A stretch of 64,000 nucleotides of DNA from Bradyrhizobium sp. SSBR45G (GCF_030159255.1 NZ_BSCT01000032.1:1-64000); one strand, 5' to 3'. Positions 26,044 to 35,555 are shown, counted from the first letter of the stretch. A program made the numbers and translations. The notes: generated by a model not told the origin, from the letters alone.

Positions 26044-27609
26044 ATGGATTCCATCGTTCGCAGGCAAACGCTCGGTGATCTCCTGCGGCGGAGCGCGGCG
26101 CGGATGCCGGGCAAGACGGCCGTGATCTGCGGCCACACGACCTGGACCTATGCCGAATTCAACGCCATCGTCGACCGCCTCGCGGCCGGTCTTGCGTCTC
26201 GCGGCGTCGGCAAGGGTGAGCGCGTCGCGATCCTTGCGCGCAATTCGCATGCCTTCGCCGCCCTGCGCTTCGCGCTGGCGCGGCTCGGCGCCGTCCTCGT
26301 GCCGATCAACTTCATGCTCAAGCCGGAGGAGGTCGCCTACATTCTCAAGCATGCCGGCGCGCGGCTGCTCGCGACCGACAGTGGCTTCGCCGGCGTGGCG
26401 CGCGCCGCCAAGGCGCTGGTGCCGGCCGTCGAGCAGCTGATCTGGCTGCCGTCGGAAGGCCGGAGCGAGCGGCAGGGCGACATGCTCGATTTCGCCGAGC
26501 TTGCCGCCTCGACGGCGCAAGTGCCCGCAGTCGAGATCGCGGGCAGCGACGTGGCGCAGATCGTCTACACCTCGGGCACGGAGTCGCTGCCGAAGGGCGC
26601 GATGCTGACCCATGACGCCGTGATCTGGCAGTATGTCAGCTGCGTGGTCGATGCCGGCATTGCCGCCGATGACGTCACCTTGCATGCGCTGCCGCTCTAT
26701 CACTGCGCGCAGCTCGACGTGTTCTTCGGCCCGTCGATCTATGTTGGCGCCACCAACATCATCACGGCGTTTCCGACGCCGGACAATCTGCTGCCGCTGA
26801 TCGCGAAATATCGCATCACCTCGTTCTTCGCGCCGCCGACGGTGTGGATCTCGATCCTGCGCTCGCCGCTGTTCGAGAGCACCGATGTATCGACGCTGCG
26901 CAAAGGCTATTATGGCGCGTCGATCATGCCGGTCGAGGTGCTGCGCGAGCTGGCGCAGCGGCTGCCGAAGGTGCGGCTGTGGAATCTCTACGGCCAGACC
27001 GAGATCGCGCCGCTTGCGACGATGCTGGGACCGGAAGATCAGCTGCGCAAGCCGGGCTCCTGCGGCCGCGCTGTTCTCAATGTCGAGACCCGTGTCGTCG
27101 ACGACGACATGAACGACGTCGCGCCGGGCGAGGTCGGCGAGGTGGTGCATCGCTCGCCGCATCTGATGCTCGGCTACTTCCACGACGATGAGCGCACCGT
27201 CGCGGCCTTCCAGGGCGACTGGTTTCACTCCGGCGATCTCGCGACCATCGACGAGGAGGGCTACATCACCATCGTCGACCGCAAGAAGGACATGATCAAG
27301 ACCGGTGGCGAGAACGTCGCCAGCCGCGAGGTCGAGGAGGCGCTCTATTTGATCCCCGAGGTCTCGGAAGTTGCCGTCGTCGGCCTGCCGCATCCGCGCT
27401 GGGTCGAGGCCGTGGTGGCGATGGTCGTGGTCAAGTCCGGCTGCGAGCTGACGGAGGAGGCGGTGCTGAAGCAGGCGTCTGCGAGGCTCGCGACCTTCAA
27501 GACGCCGAAGCGCATCGTGTTCGTCGATGCCCTGCCGAAGAATCCCAGCGGCAAGCTGCTGAAGCGGCAGCTGCGCGAGGCGCATTCGGGGCTGTTCGCG
27601 GAGGGGTGA
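26044..27609 (+). CDS. Acyl-CoA synthetase (AMP-forming)
   Basis: A 521-residue ANL-superfamily enzyme. The P-loop is YTSGTESLPKG, where the usual TTG is replaced by TES. Other motifs are LYGQTEIAPLATML, WFHSGDLATIDEEGYI, DRKKDMIKTGGENV, and the catalytic lysine in LPKNPSGKLLKRQ. It resembles long- or medium-chain fatty acyl-CoA synthetases. ATG 26044 is preferred: the frame upstream reaches back across the fpr terminator and reads as non-protein. The atypical P-loop is worth noting but other residues are intact. Confidence 0.9.
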   Translation: MDSIVRRQTLGDLLRRSAARMPGKTAVICGHTTWTYAEFNAIVDRLAAGLASRGVGKGERVAILARNSHAFAALRFALARLGAVLVPINFMLKPEEVAYILKHAGARLLATDSGFAGVARAAKALVPAVEQLIWLPSEGRSERQGDMLDFAELAASTAQVPAVEIAGSDVAQIVYTSGTESLPKGAMLTHDAVIWQYVSCVVDAGIAADDVTLHALPLYHCAQLDVFFGPSIYVGATNIITAFPTPDNLLPLIAKYRITSFFAPPTVWISILRSPLFESTDVSTLRKGYYGASIMPVEVLRELAQRLPKVRLWNLYGQTEIAPLATMLGPEDQLRKPGSCGRAVLNVETRVVDDDMNDVAPGEVGEVVHRSPHLMLGYFHDDERTVAAFQGDWFHSGDLATIDEEGYITIVDRKKDMIKTGGENVASREVEEALYLIPEVSEVAVVGLPHPRWVEAVVAMVVVKSGCELTEEAVLKQASARLATFKTPKRIVFVDALPKNPSGKLLKRQLREAHSGLFAEG

Positions 27610-27852
27610 GCGGCGCCGCCGGCTGGGGCCTTGCTCCGCAGCGGCTGGGGTCAAGGCCGCCGGTTCGCCCCAGGACCGCTGCCGCACCTGGCCATGCGGC
27701 GGGTTGATGGTGCAGTGCCGATGCCGATAGCCTGCGGCTATCGACATCGTGACATCATTGATGGCCGATCCCGCGCGCTTGTGTAACGATTGTTTCGTCA
27801 AGCGCGTAATATCGTCATTGTGGCCTGCCCTCGACCCTCCCTGAGGTATCCC

Positions 27853-29475
27853 ATGGATACGCTGCTGCTTCCGTTCTCGCCGCGCTTCATCGTGCTGACG
27901 ATCTGTGCCGTGGCGACGGCGCTGCTGCTCGTCCTCGGCATCTACGACCGCAAGATCTTCGATCTCGTCCTGATCCCGCTGTTGATCTTCGGCGCGCTGA
28001 CCCTGCTTGGTGTCCGCGATCTCCTGCAGAAGAATCACGCGGTGCTGCGCAACTATCCGATCTCCGCGCATCTGCGCTTCCTGCTCGAGGAGATCCGGCC
28101 GGAGATGCGGCAGTATTTCTTCGAGAGCGAAAAGGACGGCATGCCGTTCTCGCGCGACACCCGCGCGGTGGTCTATCAGCGCGCCAAGATGGTGCTCGAC
28201 AAGCGGCCGTTCGGCACCCAGGAGGACGTCTACCGCGAGGGCTATGAGTGGATGCACCACTCGGTGTCGCCCAAGCCGCATGCGGAGGAGAAGTTTCGCA
28301 TTACGATCGGCGGCCCCGACTGCGCCAAGCCCTATTCGGCCTCGGTGTTCAACATCTCGGCGATGAGCTTCGGGGCGCTGAGCCCGAATGCGGTGCGGGC
28401 GCTGAATGGCGGCGCCAAGCGCGGTAGCTTCGCCCACGACACCGGCGAGGGTGGCTTCAGCCCCTATCACGCTGAGATGGGCGGCGACATCATCTGGGAG
28501 ATCGGCTCCGGCTATTTCGGTTGCCGCCATCGCGATGGTACGTTCGATCCCGAGGCGTTCGCGCGGGTCGCGGCCACTGACCAGATCAAGATGGTCGAGC
28601 TGAAGATCAGCCAGGGCGCCAAGCCCGGGCATGGCGGCGTGCTGCCGGCGGCGAAGGTCTCCGAGGAGATCTCCAAGATCCGCGGTGTCGCGACCGGTGA
28701 GGACTGCATTTCTCCGGCGGCGCACCGCGCCTTCTCGACGCCCATCGGCATGATGCAGTTCATCGGCGAGATGCGGCGGCTGTCGGGGGGCAAGCCGGCC
28801 GGCTTCAAGCTGTGCATCGGCCACCCCTGGGAGTTCCTCGCGATCTGCAAGGCGATGCAGGAGACCGGCATCTATCCCGACTTCATCGTCGTCGACGGCA
28901 ATGAGGGCGGCACGGGTGCTGCGCCGCTCGAATTCATGGACCATCTCGGCATGCCGATGCGCGAGGGCGTCAACTTCGTGCACAATGCGCTGGTCGGGAT
29001 GAACATCCGCGATCGCATCAGGATCGGCGCCTCCGGCAAGATCGCCACCGCTTTCGACATGGCGCGCGCGATGTCGATCGGCGCCGACTGGTGCAATTCC
29101 GCGCGCGGCTTCATGTTCGCGCTCGGCTGCATCCAGTCGCTGAGCTGCCATACCGACCGCTGCCCGACAGGCGTCGCCACGCAGGACCCGTCGCGTGCCC
29201 GCGCGCTGGTCGTCCCGCACAAGATCGACCGCGTCTACAACTATCATCACGCGACCCTGCATGCGCTGACCGAGCTGCTCGCGGCGGCCGGTCTCGAACA
29301 TCCGCAGGATCTGCGTCCCATCCACTTCTCACAGCGGACGTCGACCACCGAAGTGTCCTCCTTCGCGAAGCTCTATCCATCGCTGCGCCCGGGCGAGCTG
29401 CTCGACGGCACCCAGGACGTCCGCTTCCGCGATGCCTGGGCGATGGCGCGGCCCGATACGTTTGCGGCGGCGTGA
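27853..29475 (+). CDS. FMN-binding glutamate synthase family protein, membrane anchored
   Basis: A 540-residue protein corresponding to the FMN/[3Fe-4S] central part of GltB. Two hydrophobic segments at the N-terminus (IVLTICAVATALLLVLG and LVLIPLLIFGALTLLG) should anchor it in the membrane. The TIM-barrel synthase domain contains SAMSFGALSPNAV, GAKPGHGGVLP and VVDGNEGGTGAAP. The cluster motif C-x5-C-x4-C appears in CIQSLSCHTDRC. It lacks the glutaminase domain, so it is not a complete glutamate synthase; its physiological reaction is not established. A short hairpin (27725-27743) lies upstream. Confidence 0.9.
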   Translation: MDTLLLPFSPRFIVLTICAVATALLLVLGIYDRKIFDLVLIPLLIFGALTLLGVRDLLQKNHAVLRNYPISAHLRFLLEEIRPEMRQYFFESEKDGMPFSRDTRAVVYQRAKMVLDKRPFGTQEDVYREGYEWMHHSVSPKPHAEEKFRITIGGPDCAKPYSASVFNISAMSFGALSPNAVRALNGGAKRGSFAHDTGEGGFSPYHAEMGGDIIWEIGSGYFGCRHRDGTFDPEAFARVAATDQIKMVELKISQGAKPGHGGVLPAAKVSEEISKIRGVATGEDCISPAAHRAFSTPIGMMQFIGEMRRLSGGKPAGFKLCIGHPWEFLAICKAMQETGIYPDFIVVDGNEGGTGAAPLEFMDHLGMPMREGVNFVHNALVGMNIRDRIRIGASGKIATAFDMARAMSIGADWCNSARGFMFALGCIQSLSCHTDRCPTGVATQDPSRARALVVPHKIDRVYNYHHATLHALTELLAAAGLEHPQDLRPIHFSQRTSTTEVSSFAKLYPSLRPGELLDGTQDVRFRDAWAMARPDTFAAA

Positions 29476-29524
29476 GGATGTCGCACCACTCTTCGTGAGG
29501 TCGCACGCAGCATCCCCACCCTCG

Positions 29525-29553
29525 CTGTCATCCCCGCGCACGCGGGGATCCAT
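29525..29553. repeat. Palindromic half-element (CCCCGCG...CGCGGGG)
   Basis: CCCCGCG at 29532-29538 pairs with CGCGGGG at 29541-29547, and the flanks (TGTCAT...GGGATCCATAACCAC) resemble the arm at 35253-35283. It sits in the 229-base gap between the convergent glutamate-synthase-like and ABC ATPase genes, which otherwise holds no gene. Confidence 0.6.
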
Positions 29554-29704
29554 AACCACAGGCGGTTGTTTGTGGCGCTGAAGGTTCAACGTGCCGCCTG
29601 CCTCAAGCGAGATCACGCGGTATGGGTCCCGGGTCGGCGTCCGCCAACGCTTCGCGTTGCCGGACTTGCCCGGGACGACGGCGGTGGTTGGAGTCATCAG
29701 CGCG

Positions 29705-31012
29705 CTAATGCGGGTTCTCCAGGCTAAAGGTCTCGGACTGCTCGTCATAGGCGAACAGTTCGGCGTAGCGGCCCCATGAGACGATGGTGTGCAGCGTCTC
29801 GTCGGCATAGTGCTCGGACATGTAGTCCTCGAGCTCGATGCGGAAGCGCGCGGCCGGAGCGGCGTGCGCGGGGCGGTCGTCGAGCACGCGGCGGATCAGG
29901 CCCATCAGCGGCACGTTCTCCATCAGATGCTGCGCGAACAGCTTCTTGCGTTCGTCGGTATCGAGATGGGCGAACCGCCGTCCGGCCTCGGTCAGGGTCA
30001 GATCGCCTTCGCTGAGCTGGCCGAAGCGCAGCAGCTGAAGCGCCTCGGCCAGCGGAAAGATCTCGTCGACCTCGAGCTGCAGATGCCCCGCCAGCACCGG
30101 CAGGTCGGCATGCCCATTATAGGGTTCGCCGGCGAGCGTCTCGATCAGGCCTGAGATCGAGTTCGACGAGACGTGGTTGAGCACCATGCCGACGCCGGCG
30201 CTCGCCGTGCTCGGCAGCTTCGGCTCGGGCCGCTGCGTCATGCGGGCGTAGAGGCTGTCGACGAGCTGGCGGAAGGCCGGATCGAGCCGGTTGCGCGGAT
30301 GCGGCAGATCGATCCTGAACTCGGCGGCGACGCGGCCCGGATTGGAGGAGAACACCAACACGCGGTCGCACATCAGCACGGCCTCCTCGATGTTGTGCGT
30401 CACCATCAGCACCGATTTGATCGGCAGCCGGCCATCGGTCCAGAGGTCGACGAGGTCGGTGCGCAGCGTCTCGGCGGTCAGCACGTCCAAGGCCGAGAAC
30501 GGCTCGTCCATCAGCAGCAGATCGGGATGCACCACCAGTGCGCGGGCAAAGCCGACGCGCTGGCGCATGCCGCCGGACAGCTCCTTCGGGTAGGCGGATT
30601 CGAAGCCGTCGAGGCCGATCAGGTCGATCGCAGCCAGCGCGCGCTTGCGCCGCTCGGCGCTGTCGATGCCGAGCGCCTCGAGGCCGAGCTCGACGTTCTG
30701 CAGCACCGTCAGCCAGGGAAACAGCGCGAACGACTGGAACACCATGGCGACGCCGCGCGGCGGCCCTGCGATGATCTCGCCGCGGCATTTGGCTTCGCCA
30801 GAGGAGGGCGACACCAGGCCCGCGATGATCCGCAGCAACGTGGACTTGCCCGAGCCGGAGCGGCCCAGCAGGCCGACGATCTCGCCGGCGCGGATCGTGA
30901 GGTCGACCTTCTCCAGCACCACGAGATCCTCGCCGCTGCCCTTCGGAAACAGCCGGCTCACGCCCTTGATCTCGATCAGCGATGTCTCTTTGACCTGGTC
31001 GCGCATGAACAT
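29705..31012 (-). CDS. ABC transporter ATPase with C-terminal AAA-associated domain
   Basis: A 435-residue nitrate/sulfonate-type ATPase. The first 260 residues carry Walker A GRSGSGKST, signature LSGGMRQRVGFARAL, Walker B LLLMDEPFSALD and VTHNIEEAV. The remaining 140 residues, from about VLNHVSSNSISGLIETL onwards, match the AAA-associated C-terminal domain (PF09821 type) found on a subset of these ATPases, which may be regulatory. It lies nine bases downstream of a fused double permease. No binding-protein gene is adjacent. Confidence 0.9.
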   Translation of the reverse strand: MFMRDQVKETSLIEIKGVSRLFPKGSGEDLVVLEKVDLTIRAGEIVGLLGRSGSGKSTLLRIIAGLVSPSSGEAKCRGEIIAGPPRGVAMVFQSFALFPWLTVLQNVELGLEALGIDSAERRKRALAAIDLIGLDGFESAYPKELSGGMRQRVGFARALVVHPDLLLMDEPFSALDVLTAETLRTDLVDLWTDGRLPIKSVLMVTHNIEEAVLMCDRVLVFSSNPGRVAAEFRIDLPHPRNRLDPAFRQLVDSLYARMTQRPEPKLPSTASAGVGMVLNHVSSNSISGLIETLAGEPYNGHADLPVLAGHLQLEVDEIFPLAEALQLLRFGQLSEGDLTLTEAGRRFAHLDTDERKKLFAQHLMENVPLMGLIRRVLDDRPAHAAPAARFRIELEDYMSEHYADETLHTIVSWGRYAELFAYDEQSETFSLENPH

Positions 31013-31021
31013 CTCTCCCGG

Positions 31022-32755
31022 TCAGCCGAGCCGCAGCCGGCGTTCGCCGAAGGCGTAGAGCGGCCGCCACAGCAGCCGGTTGAACAGAGTGACGAGAAGG
31101 CACATCACGGCAATGCCAAGCACGACGCGCGGGAAGTCGCCGCGCTCCGTGGCGCCCGCGATGTAGGCGCCGAGGCCGCTCGCGGTCAGATGCGTGTCGC
31201 CCCAGCTCGCGACCTCGGCGACGATCGCCGCGTTCCACGAGCCGCCGGAGGCGGTGATCGCGCCGGTGATGTAATACGGGAACACGCCGGGCAGCACGAC
31301 CTTGAACCACCAGCGCCAGCCGGTCAGCTGCAGGCTGGCGGCGGCCTCGCGCAGATCGGTCGGGAAGGCGCTGGCGCCGGCGATGACGTTGAACAGGATG
31401 TACCACTGCGTGCCCAGGATCATCAGCGGGCTGAGCCAGACATTGGCGTCGAGGCCGTAGCGCACGATCAGCACGACGAACACCGGGAAGGCGAGGTTGG
31501 CCGGGAAGGCCGCGAGGAACTGCGCCAGCGGCTGGATGCGCTCGGCGAGCTTCGGCCGCAGCCCGATCCAGACGCCGACGGGGACCCAGATCAGCGAGGC
31601 CAGCGCGATCAGCACGGCGACGCGGACCAGCGTGATCAGGCCGTAGCCGATCGCGGCGAGGATGTCGGCGGGCGCCAGCGTCGCCGAGAGATAGAGATAG
31701 GTCTTCCAGCCGGCATAGGCGCAGCCGACGATGACCACCGCAAGCCACAGCCCGTCGACCAGTTGTGACGGCGGCGCGTGGCGCACCGGGCCGCTCCAGG
31801 CCCGGGGCCAGTTGAGGCGCAGGTTCGAGAACGTGCGGTTGAGCGCGGCGAACGGCACGGACAGCTTGCGCAGCGCGCGGGTGCGGCGGAACAGGTCGAG
31901 CATCCACGAGCTCGGCGGATTGCCGGAGGCGGTCTGCTCGAAGCGGAACTTGTCGGCCCAGGCCACGATCGGGCGGAACAGCAGCTGGTCATAGGCGGTG
32001 ATGACGAGCAGCATGGTCAGCAGCGCAGCGCCGATCGCGGCGAGATCCTGCTGCTGGATCGCCAGCGCGACATAGGAGCCGATGCCGGGCAGCGTCACCG
32101 TGGTGTTGCCGACCGTGATCGCCTCGGACGCCACGACGAAGAACCAGCCGCCGGACATCGACATCATCGCATTCCAGATCAGGCCGGGCATCGCATAGGG
32201 CACGTCGAGCCGCCAGAAGCGCTGCCAGCCGGAGAGGTGGAAGCTGCGCGTCGCCTCTTCCAGGTCCTTCGGGACGTTGCGCATCGACTGGTACATGCTG
32301 AAGGTCATGTTCCAGGCCTGGCTGGTGAAGATCGCGAACACGCAGGCGAGCTCGGCGCCCAGCACCTTGCCCGGGAACAGGTTCATGAAGAACACGACGG
32401 TGAAGGTCAGGAAGCCGAGGATCGGCACCGACTGCAGGATGTCGAGCAGCGGGATCAGCACGATCTCGGCGCGCCGGCTCTTGGCCGCCAGCGCCGCGTA
32501 GACAAAGGTGAACACCAGCGAGCAGACGATCGCGAGCAGCATGCGCAAGGTGGTGCGCAGCGCGTACAGCGGCAGGTTGGCCGGATCGAGCGACACCGGA
32601 GCCACGTCCAGCGCCGACAGCGGCTGCGTGGTCTGCTCGCCGCCATAGACGATCAGCACCATCGCGCCGACCACGATGATCAGCGCGACCACGTCCCAGA
32701 CGTTGGGACGCACGGCGTCGCGCAGCACGGTGGTCCTGATGTCCTGAAGCATCAT
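31022..32755 (-). CDS. ABC transporter permease, two fused permease domains
   Basis: A 577-residue membrane protein containing two BPD_transp_1 modules in tandem. The first spans about residues 20-280, with a loop at EEATRSFHLSGWQRFWRLDV. The second spans about 320-577, with the equivalent REAAASLQLTGWRWWFKVVL. Each has its own set of about six hydrophobic helices, so one chain could supply both halves of the channel. ATG at 32755 (MMLQDIRTT) is chosen because the upstream extension is arginine-rich and unlike the family. Partner: the ATPase nine bases downstream. Substrate is unknown. Confidence 0.9.
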   Translation of the reverse strand: MMLQDIRTTVLRDAVRPNVWDVVALIIVVGAMVLIVYGGEQTTQPLSALDVAPVSLDPANLPLYALRTTLRMLLAIVCSLVFTFVYAALAAKSRRAEIVLIPLLDILQSVPILGFLTFTVVFFMNLFPGKVLGAELACVFAIFTSQAWNMTFSMYQSMRNVPKDLEEATRSFHLSGWQRFWRLDVPYAMPGLIWNAMMSMSGGWFFVVASEAITVGNTTVTLPGIGSYVALAIQQQDLAAIGAALLTMLLVITAYDQLLFRPIVAWADKFRFEQTASGNPPSSWMLDLFRRTRALRKLSVPFAALNRTFSNLRLNWPRAWSGPVRHAPPSQLVDGLWLAVVIVGCAYAGWKTYLYLSATLAPADILAAIGYGLITLVRVAVLIALASLIWVPVGVWIGLRPKLAERIQPLAQFLAAFPANLAFPVFVVLIVRYGLDANVWLSPLMILGTQWYILFNVIAGASAFPTDLREAAASLQLTGWRWWFKVVLPGVFPYYITGAITASGGSWNAAIVAEVASWGDTHLTASGLGAYIAGATERGDFPRVVLGIAVMCLLVTLFNRLLWRPLYAFGERRLRLG

Positions 32756-33012
32756 CCGCGTGTCTCGTCTTCTCGTCCGCAGCCGACGGCTCCGGACGTC
32801 TTGTTGTCGTGGCGCTGAGGGCTGGTTCGCGCCGGCAGGGCTGCCGGCCAAATCCGCACCCTAAGTGCCCTCTGTGATGGTTTGATTTCAAGCGGCGTCT
32901 GGCGGGATCCGGCCCCCGTGGTCGGGCCTATCAAAGGATACGCCGGGCGCGTCTTCACGTTCCCGCGACATCGGATGTCCGGGCTGTGCCTGATGCTCGG
33001 CCCTCGGCAGAT

Positions 33013-33369
33013 GTGAGGGCGCAGGGAAGGCCGGACCTCGACTGAGGCCCGTGGCCCGCCTGCGAAAAAAATGCAGGCGGCAGGTACCACAGGTTCAGCC
33101 GGACGACCCGGCCCTCCCTGCGCGATCGGTTTTAACGGCTTATACGTGCTCTCCTCGGTGCACCGGGCTTTCTGGCCACCGTCACCGGCGCGATGCGTGA
33201 GCACCGCACTGATTTGACCCCAGCGTCGGGAGGTCAGGACCACACGATTTCACCGTCCGTGACGACAACGCTCGTCCAGCGCCGCCATCCCGTCCATCGC
33301 ATTGCCGGTCCAACGTTCGTGACGACGCGTACGCCCCTCATCCGGACCGGAATGGGAGCAGCATAGAAC
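33013..33369 (-). repeat. Dispersed intergenic repeat, copy B (inverted partner of 243-611)
   Basis: On the minus strand this reads like 243-611: the start GTTCTATGCTGC, then GATGAGGGGCGT, GTGTGGTCCTGACCTCCCGA, CGATCGCGCAGGGA, the CCGCCTGC/GCAGGCGG hairpin around a T-run, and the end CCCTGCGCCCTCAC. Similarity is interrupted by short divergent segments. The two copies are in opposite orientation about 32.4 kb apart. Confidence 0.75.
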
Positions 33370-33580
33370 ATGATTTATGATTTTCGGAAGAGATTTATTT
33401 TTCGCGCAGGCTCTTGAAACGGGGCTCGTCATTGAGGCCGCAGGGGAAATGGGTGTTTCGGCGCAGGTTGTCGGAGTGGTGCATCTGCCATCTGTTGTCG
33501 TGTTGGAGATCCGCACTCTGCCCGACGGGCGAATCGGACAGGAGTTGTTGGTGCACGCAGAGCGCGCCGCGCTCGGTGCA

Positions 33581-33758
33581 CCTCTCCCCGCTCTTTGCGG
33601 GGAGAGGTCGGATTGCGAAGCAATCCGGGTGAGGGGCATGGCACAAGCGGAGCCGCAGTGCAGGTCCATCGGACTCATGCGCAGGTGCTTGATAGCGAGC
33701 GCCGCCCGTGCGGCTGCCCCTCACCCCGACCCTCTCCCCGTGAAGAACGGGGAGAGGG
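33581..33758. repeat. REP-like hairpins
   Basis: Two stems of one family: CCTCTCCCCG (33581-33590) with CGGGGAGAGG (33598-33607), and CCCTCTCCCCG (33730-33740) with CGGGGAGAGGG (33748-33758). A small stem GGATTGC/GCAATCC (33610-33626) lies after the first. They match the outer arms of the element at 2847-3008. Confidence 0.75.
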
Positions 33759-33793
33759 GGCGCACCTGTCGGCGCCGAGACAGGTGGGCTCAG

Positions 33794-35104
33794 CTACCCC
33801 ACGTTCGGCTCGCCGCCATCGGGGCCGAGCTTGGTGGCCAGGATCTTGTCGATGCGGCGGCCGTCGAGGTCGATGATTTCGAATCGCCAGCCTTCGAGCT
33901 CGAAGCTCTGGCCGACCTCCGGCACGCTGCCGAAGTGCTGCAGCACGAGGCCGGCGACGGTGTGGTAGCCGCGATGCGGCGGCACCTCGATCGCCAGCAC
34001 GTCGGCGAACTCGTCGAGCGGCATCCAGCCGGAGACCAGCAGCGAGCCGTCGTCGCGGCGGACGCAGGCGGGCTCCGGCGGGCCTTCCTCGGACGAGAAG
34101 GCGCCGACGATCGACTCCAGAATATCAGCCGCGGTGACCACGCCTTCGAACGCGCCGTACTCGTCGTGGACGAGCCCCATATGCACGGGAGCAACCTTCA
34201 GGATCGCGATGACGTCGCGGGCATCGACGGTCGACGGGATGATCGGGACCTCGCGCACCAGGCCGCGCAGGTCCGGGGTCTCGTCGCGCAGATAGGCCGC
34301 CAGCAGGTCCTTGGCCTGCAACACGCCGATCGGGCGGTCGCGCTCGCCGTCGGACACCGGCAGCCGCGAATGCGGGCTTTTCGCGAGCAGCTCGCGGATC
34401 ACCTTGGGATCGTCGTTGAGATCGATCACGTCGACCTCCGGCCGCGGCGTCATGATCGCGCCGACCGGGCGATCGCCAAGCCGCATCACGCCCGCGATCA
34501 TCTCCTTTTCGCCGGGTTCGAGCACGCCGGCGGTCTCGGCCTCGCGGACGAGATGGTGGATCTCCGCCTCGGACACCTTCTCCTCGCCCTCGCCGGAGCG
34601 GCCGAGCAGCGCCAGGATCAGCTTGCCGGAGAGATCGAGCAGCACCACCAGCGGCAGCGACACCTTGGCGAGCACCTGCATCGCCGGCGCGACACGGACG
34701 GCGACGGCCTCGGGATCGCGCAGCGCGAGCTGCTTCGGCACCAGCTCGCCGACGATCAAGGTCGCATAGGTGATCGAGGTGACGACGAGACCGACGCCGA
34801 CGATGTCGGCAACCGAGGCCGACAGGCCGGCTTCCAGCAGCCATTGCGTCAGGCGCTGCCCCAGCGTGGCGCCCGAGAAGGCGCCGGAGAGCACGCCGAC
34901 CAGGGTGATGCCGATCTGGACCGTCGACAGGAACCGGCCGGGGTCCGACGCCAGCGTCAGCGCCCGCCGTGCGCCGGTAATGCCCTTTTCGGCCAGCATC
35001 GCCAGCCGGGCCGGCCGCGACGACACGATCGCGAGTTCGGACATCGACAACAGGCCGTTGACGACGATGAGGACGACGATGATCGAGAGTTCGACGGACA
35101 GCAT
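33794..35104 (-). CDS. HlyC/CorC family protein (CNNM/DUF21, CBS pair, CorC domain)
   Basis: A 436-residue membrane protein. The N-terminal DUF21/CNNM region has about four hydrophobic segments (LSIIVVLIVVNGLLSMSELA; LSTVQIGITLVGVLSGAFSG; SITYATLIVGELVPKQLAL). Two CBS motifs follow, around IMTPRPEVDVIDL and VPIIPSTVDARDVIAIL. The C-terminal CorC_HlyC domain carries GWMPLDEFADVL and the terminal DGRRIDKI. Such proteins are linked to Mg2+/Co2+ efflux or membrane homeostasis; the older name hemolysin is misleading. ATG 35104 gives the standard N-terminus; the longer frame runs into the repeats upstream. Confidence 0.93.
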   Translation of the reverse strand: MLSVELSIIVVLIVVNGLLSMSELAIVSSRPARLAMLAEKGITGARRALTLASDPGRFLSTVQIGITLVGVLSGAFSGATLGQRLTQWLLEAGLSASVADIVGVGLVVTSITYATLIVGELVPKQLALRDPEAVAVRVAPAMQVLAKVSLPLVVLLDLSGKLILALLGRSGEGEEKVSEAEIHHLVREAETAGVLEPGEKEMIAGVMRLGDRPVGAIMTPRPEVDVIDLNDDPKVIRELLAKSPHSRLPVSDGERDRPIGVLQAKDLLAAYLRDETPDLRGLVREVPIIPSTVDARDVIAILKVAPVHMGLVHDEYGAFEGVVTAADILESIVGAFSSEEGPPEPACVRRDDGSLLVSGWMPLDEFADVLAIEVPPHRGYHTVAGLVLQHFGSVPEVGQSFELEGWRFEIIDLDGRRIDKILATKLGPDGGEPNVG

Positions 35105-35252
35105 TGCGACCTGTGGAGGTGCCCGGATGGGCAGGGAACGGGGACAGGTCCTAGCATATGGGGATGGCAACCGCCCAATGCCGCTGTGCGTTGGGCGCAT
35201 GGCTGGGTGCGGGTGGGCGGTCAGATTGGGCACTTGCCGCGCCTGGACCCCC

Positions 35253-35372
35253 GCTGTCGTCCCCGCGAACGCGGGGACCCATAACCACCGGCCCTGATGA
35301 GGCGGGCAACTGGCAGTCACGTTCCTCGATAGCTTCCGCGGTATGGGTCCCCGCGTTCGCGGGGACGACAGC
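35253..35372. repeat. Perfect 31-base inverted repeat pair
   Basis: The arm 35253-35283 and its exact reverse complement 35342-35372 flank 58 bases. Each arm contains its own palindrome CCCCGCGAACGCGGGG variant, so alternative cruciform or hairpin folds are possible. It lies in the 451-base gap between the HlyC/CorC start and the porin end, where I see no gene. Confidence 0.9.
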
Positions 35373-35401
35373 GATTTTGACGAGGCGTTGTGGCTCTACA
35401 G

Positions 35402-35483
35402 CGTCATTGCGAGCGCAGCGAAGCAATCCAGGGGCGCGGGCGGGACTCTGGATTGCTTCGTCGCTTCGCTCCTCGCAATGACG
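35402..35483. repeat. REP-like inverted repeat (CGTCATTGCGAG family)
   Basis: CGTCATTGCGAG at 35402-35413 is mirrored by CTCGCAATGACG at 35472-35483, and GAAGCAATCCA (35420-35430) by TGGATTGCTTC further in. This form is widespread in alphaproteobacterial genomes. It directly follows the 31-base inverted repeat. Confidence 0.85.
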
Positions 35484-35555
35484 GCCGTGGAGAGGATCTG
35501 GCTTTATCCCGCGGCACTCGCCTCGGCAGGCGCTAACGCAGCAGCGACGTCACCC

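Larger units (their letters stand above)
32756..33793. other. About 1 kb gene-free region rich in repeats
   Basis: No supported gene is present between the permease start and the HlyC/CorC gene end. It holds the second copy of the dispersed repeat (33013-33369) and GC hairpins at 33581-33607 and 33730-33758. Frames that cross it read as proline- and arginine-rich shadows. The promoter of the leftward ABC operon must lie at its left end. Confidence 0.75.

Noticed and set aside
25012..29325. A 1437-codon open frame on the minus strand
   Set aside because: It runs antisense through three well-recognised plus-strand genes (fpr, acyl-CoA synthetase, glutamate-synthase-like) and reads as His/Arg/Asp-rich non-protein sequence.
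33250..33678. A 142-codon minus-strand frame in the repeat-rich gap
   Set aside because: It crosses the dispersed repeat and REP hairpins and has no domain or convincing start. Such frames are commonly mis-annotated.
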